This document shows, in pieces, positions 63,394 through 64,000 of a stretch of DNA of 64,000 nt. Source of the stretch: an uncultured Sulfurovum sp. GTDB taxonomy: Bacteria; Campylobacterota; Campylobacteria; Campylobacterales; Sulfurovaceae. The stretch covers positions 62,001 to 126,000 of the forward strand of contig CACVAP010000039.1 of assembly GCA_902727895.1 (NCBI GenBank). The letters are read 5' to 3'. The notes beneath the pieces were generated by a model. The model was not told the origin of the DNA. It did no database searches and saw nothing but the letters and a program-made list of their open reading frames with translations. The position numbers were made by a program, and so were the translations under genes. The first letter of the stretch is position 1. Every line of letters starts with the position of its first letter.

Positions 63394-64000
63394 AATGTAA
63401 TCCTACTCACTCCACCCTCACCTTTAATAATCTGTACTTGATTTGGAATACTCGTTTTTAAAGCATTTAAATGAGAAACAATTCCTATCATCCTACCCTT
63501 TCCTTCTAGTCCTTTTAGTGCTGTTATAACTTCAGCTAAACTCTCTTCATCTAAGGTTTCAAACCCTTCATCTAAAAACAGTGTATTTAAAGCTAAACCA
63601 TTTGAAAGTAGTTCTGAAAGCCCAAGTGCCAAGGCAAGACTTAGCATAAAACTCTCACCAGAAGAGAGTGTTTGAACAGCACGTTTACCATTTTCTTGAT
63701 AAAGGTCTACAACTGCCAGATCAAGTATATTTTCTTCCTTATTACTAAAAAGATAACGTCTGTTTAAACTTTTCAAATGTTCATTACTAAGTTTTATCAA
63801 CATATTTAACAAATAAGACTGCACAAACATTCTATAGCTTTCACCATCAGCTGAGCCTATGAGTTCATTGAGTTTAGACCATTTTCTGGAAACCTCAATT
63901 TGCTCGTCAAGACTTCCTTCTTCATTTTCAAAGTTTTCTCTTTTTTGTTTATCCTCACTTAACACTTGCTCCATCTCAAGAAGCTCAGCGTTCAATTCAC
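63384..64000 (-). CDS. sbcC: Exonuclease SbcC, C-terminal part (cut by window edge)
   Basis: The frame remains open to the end of the window, so the Met at 63995 is internal. The 200-odd visible residues hold the coiled-coil end and the C-terminal ATPase lobe: signature TLSSGESFMLSLALALGLSE, Walker B LNTLFLDEGFETLD and MIGIVSHLNALK. SbcCD cuts hairpins and DNA ends. sbcD should lie upstream, outside the window. Confidence 0.9.
   Translation of the reverse strand, partial: ELNAELLEMEQVLSEDKQKRENFENEEGSLDEQIEVSRKWSKLNELIGSADGESYRMFVQSYLLNMLIKLSNEHLKSLNRRYLFSNKEENILDLAVVDLYQENGKRAVQTLSSGESFMLSLALALGLSELLSNGLALNTLFLDEGFETLDEESLAEVITALKGLEGKGRMIGIVSHLNALKTSIPNQVQIIKGEGGVSRITLIQ

Overview
The window is AT-rich and densely packed, with about 70 genes on both strands and no rRNA, tRNA, CRISPR array, integrase or transposase that I can see. 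The housekeeping set points to a free-living Campylobacterota (Sulfurimonas/Sulfurovum/Arcobacter-like): a short RecO, a MurF with an N-terminal membrane region, Ddl next to RuvA, an MsbA-like exporter, GltB/GltD, and two RND-type efflux loci. This placement is inferred from protein features; no marker RNA is present to confirm it.

Layout. 1-3999: envelope proteins (NlpC/P60 hydrolase, a DsrE-like periplasmic protein), ruvA-ddl and a metallophosphoesterase. 4012-9320: a defence island with a DUF1016/YhcG-type nuclease, a fragment of a second related gene, and a two-gene Gabija system (gajA OLD/TOPRIM nuclease, gajB UvrD-like helicase) preceded by a small overlapping gene. 9894-12893: PAP2 phosphatase, hemerythrin, murJ and a lipoprotein. 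12929-18630: complete CusCBA-like metal efflux operon plus a small Cys-rich exported protein. 18741-21571: small genes, a decayed MASE1 histidine kinase, mazEF, a UPF0178 protein and a DUF465 protein. 21707-33522: cysS, a CarF/TMEM189-like desaturase, an msbA-like gene, and a six-gene operon from a Pif1-like helicase through BatD, a thioesterase, xseA, a rhodanese and an HTH protein, followed by DOMON/cupin and fabI-rlmB units. 33574-44901: asparaginase-like protein, a candidate structured RNA, trpB, tolQR-like genes, murF and gltBD. 45131-52755: recO, a repeat protein with a peptidoglycan-binding end, a cell-surface decoration operon (cytidylyltransferase-oxidoreductase fusion, class V aminotransferase, LicD), and metal-related proteins. 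53501-56393: a type II restriction-modification module with a controller protein. 56466-61696: a second TolC/adaptor efflux operon lacking its RND pump, with a two-component system. 61750-64000: a DSFPD-repeat protein, a prokaryotic ionotropic-glutamate-receptor-like channel and the 3' end of sbcC.

The most notable unexplained signal is an 11-base element, CAATTTGACAT, that lies exactly 29 bases upstream (measured from its TTGACA core) of a -10 hexamer in front of four genes: ruvA, the DUF1016 nuclease, the Pif1-like helicase (whose operon includes xseA) and the DNA cytosine methyltransferase. All four are DNA-processing genes, so the element may mark a DNA-repair or DNA-defence regulon with a shared activator. 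A degenerate relative lies upstream of the Gabija genes.
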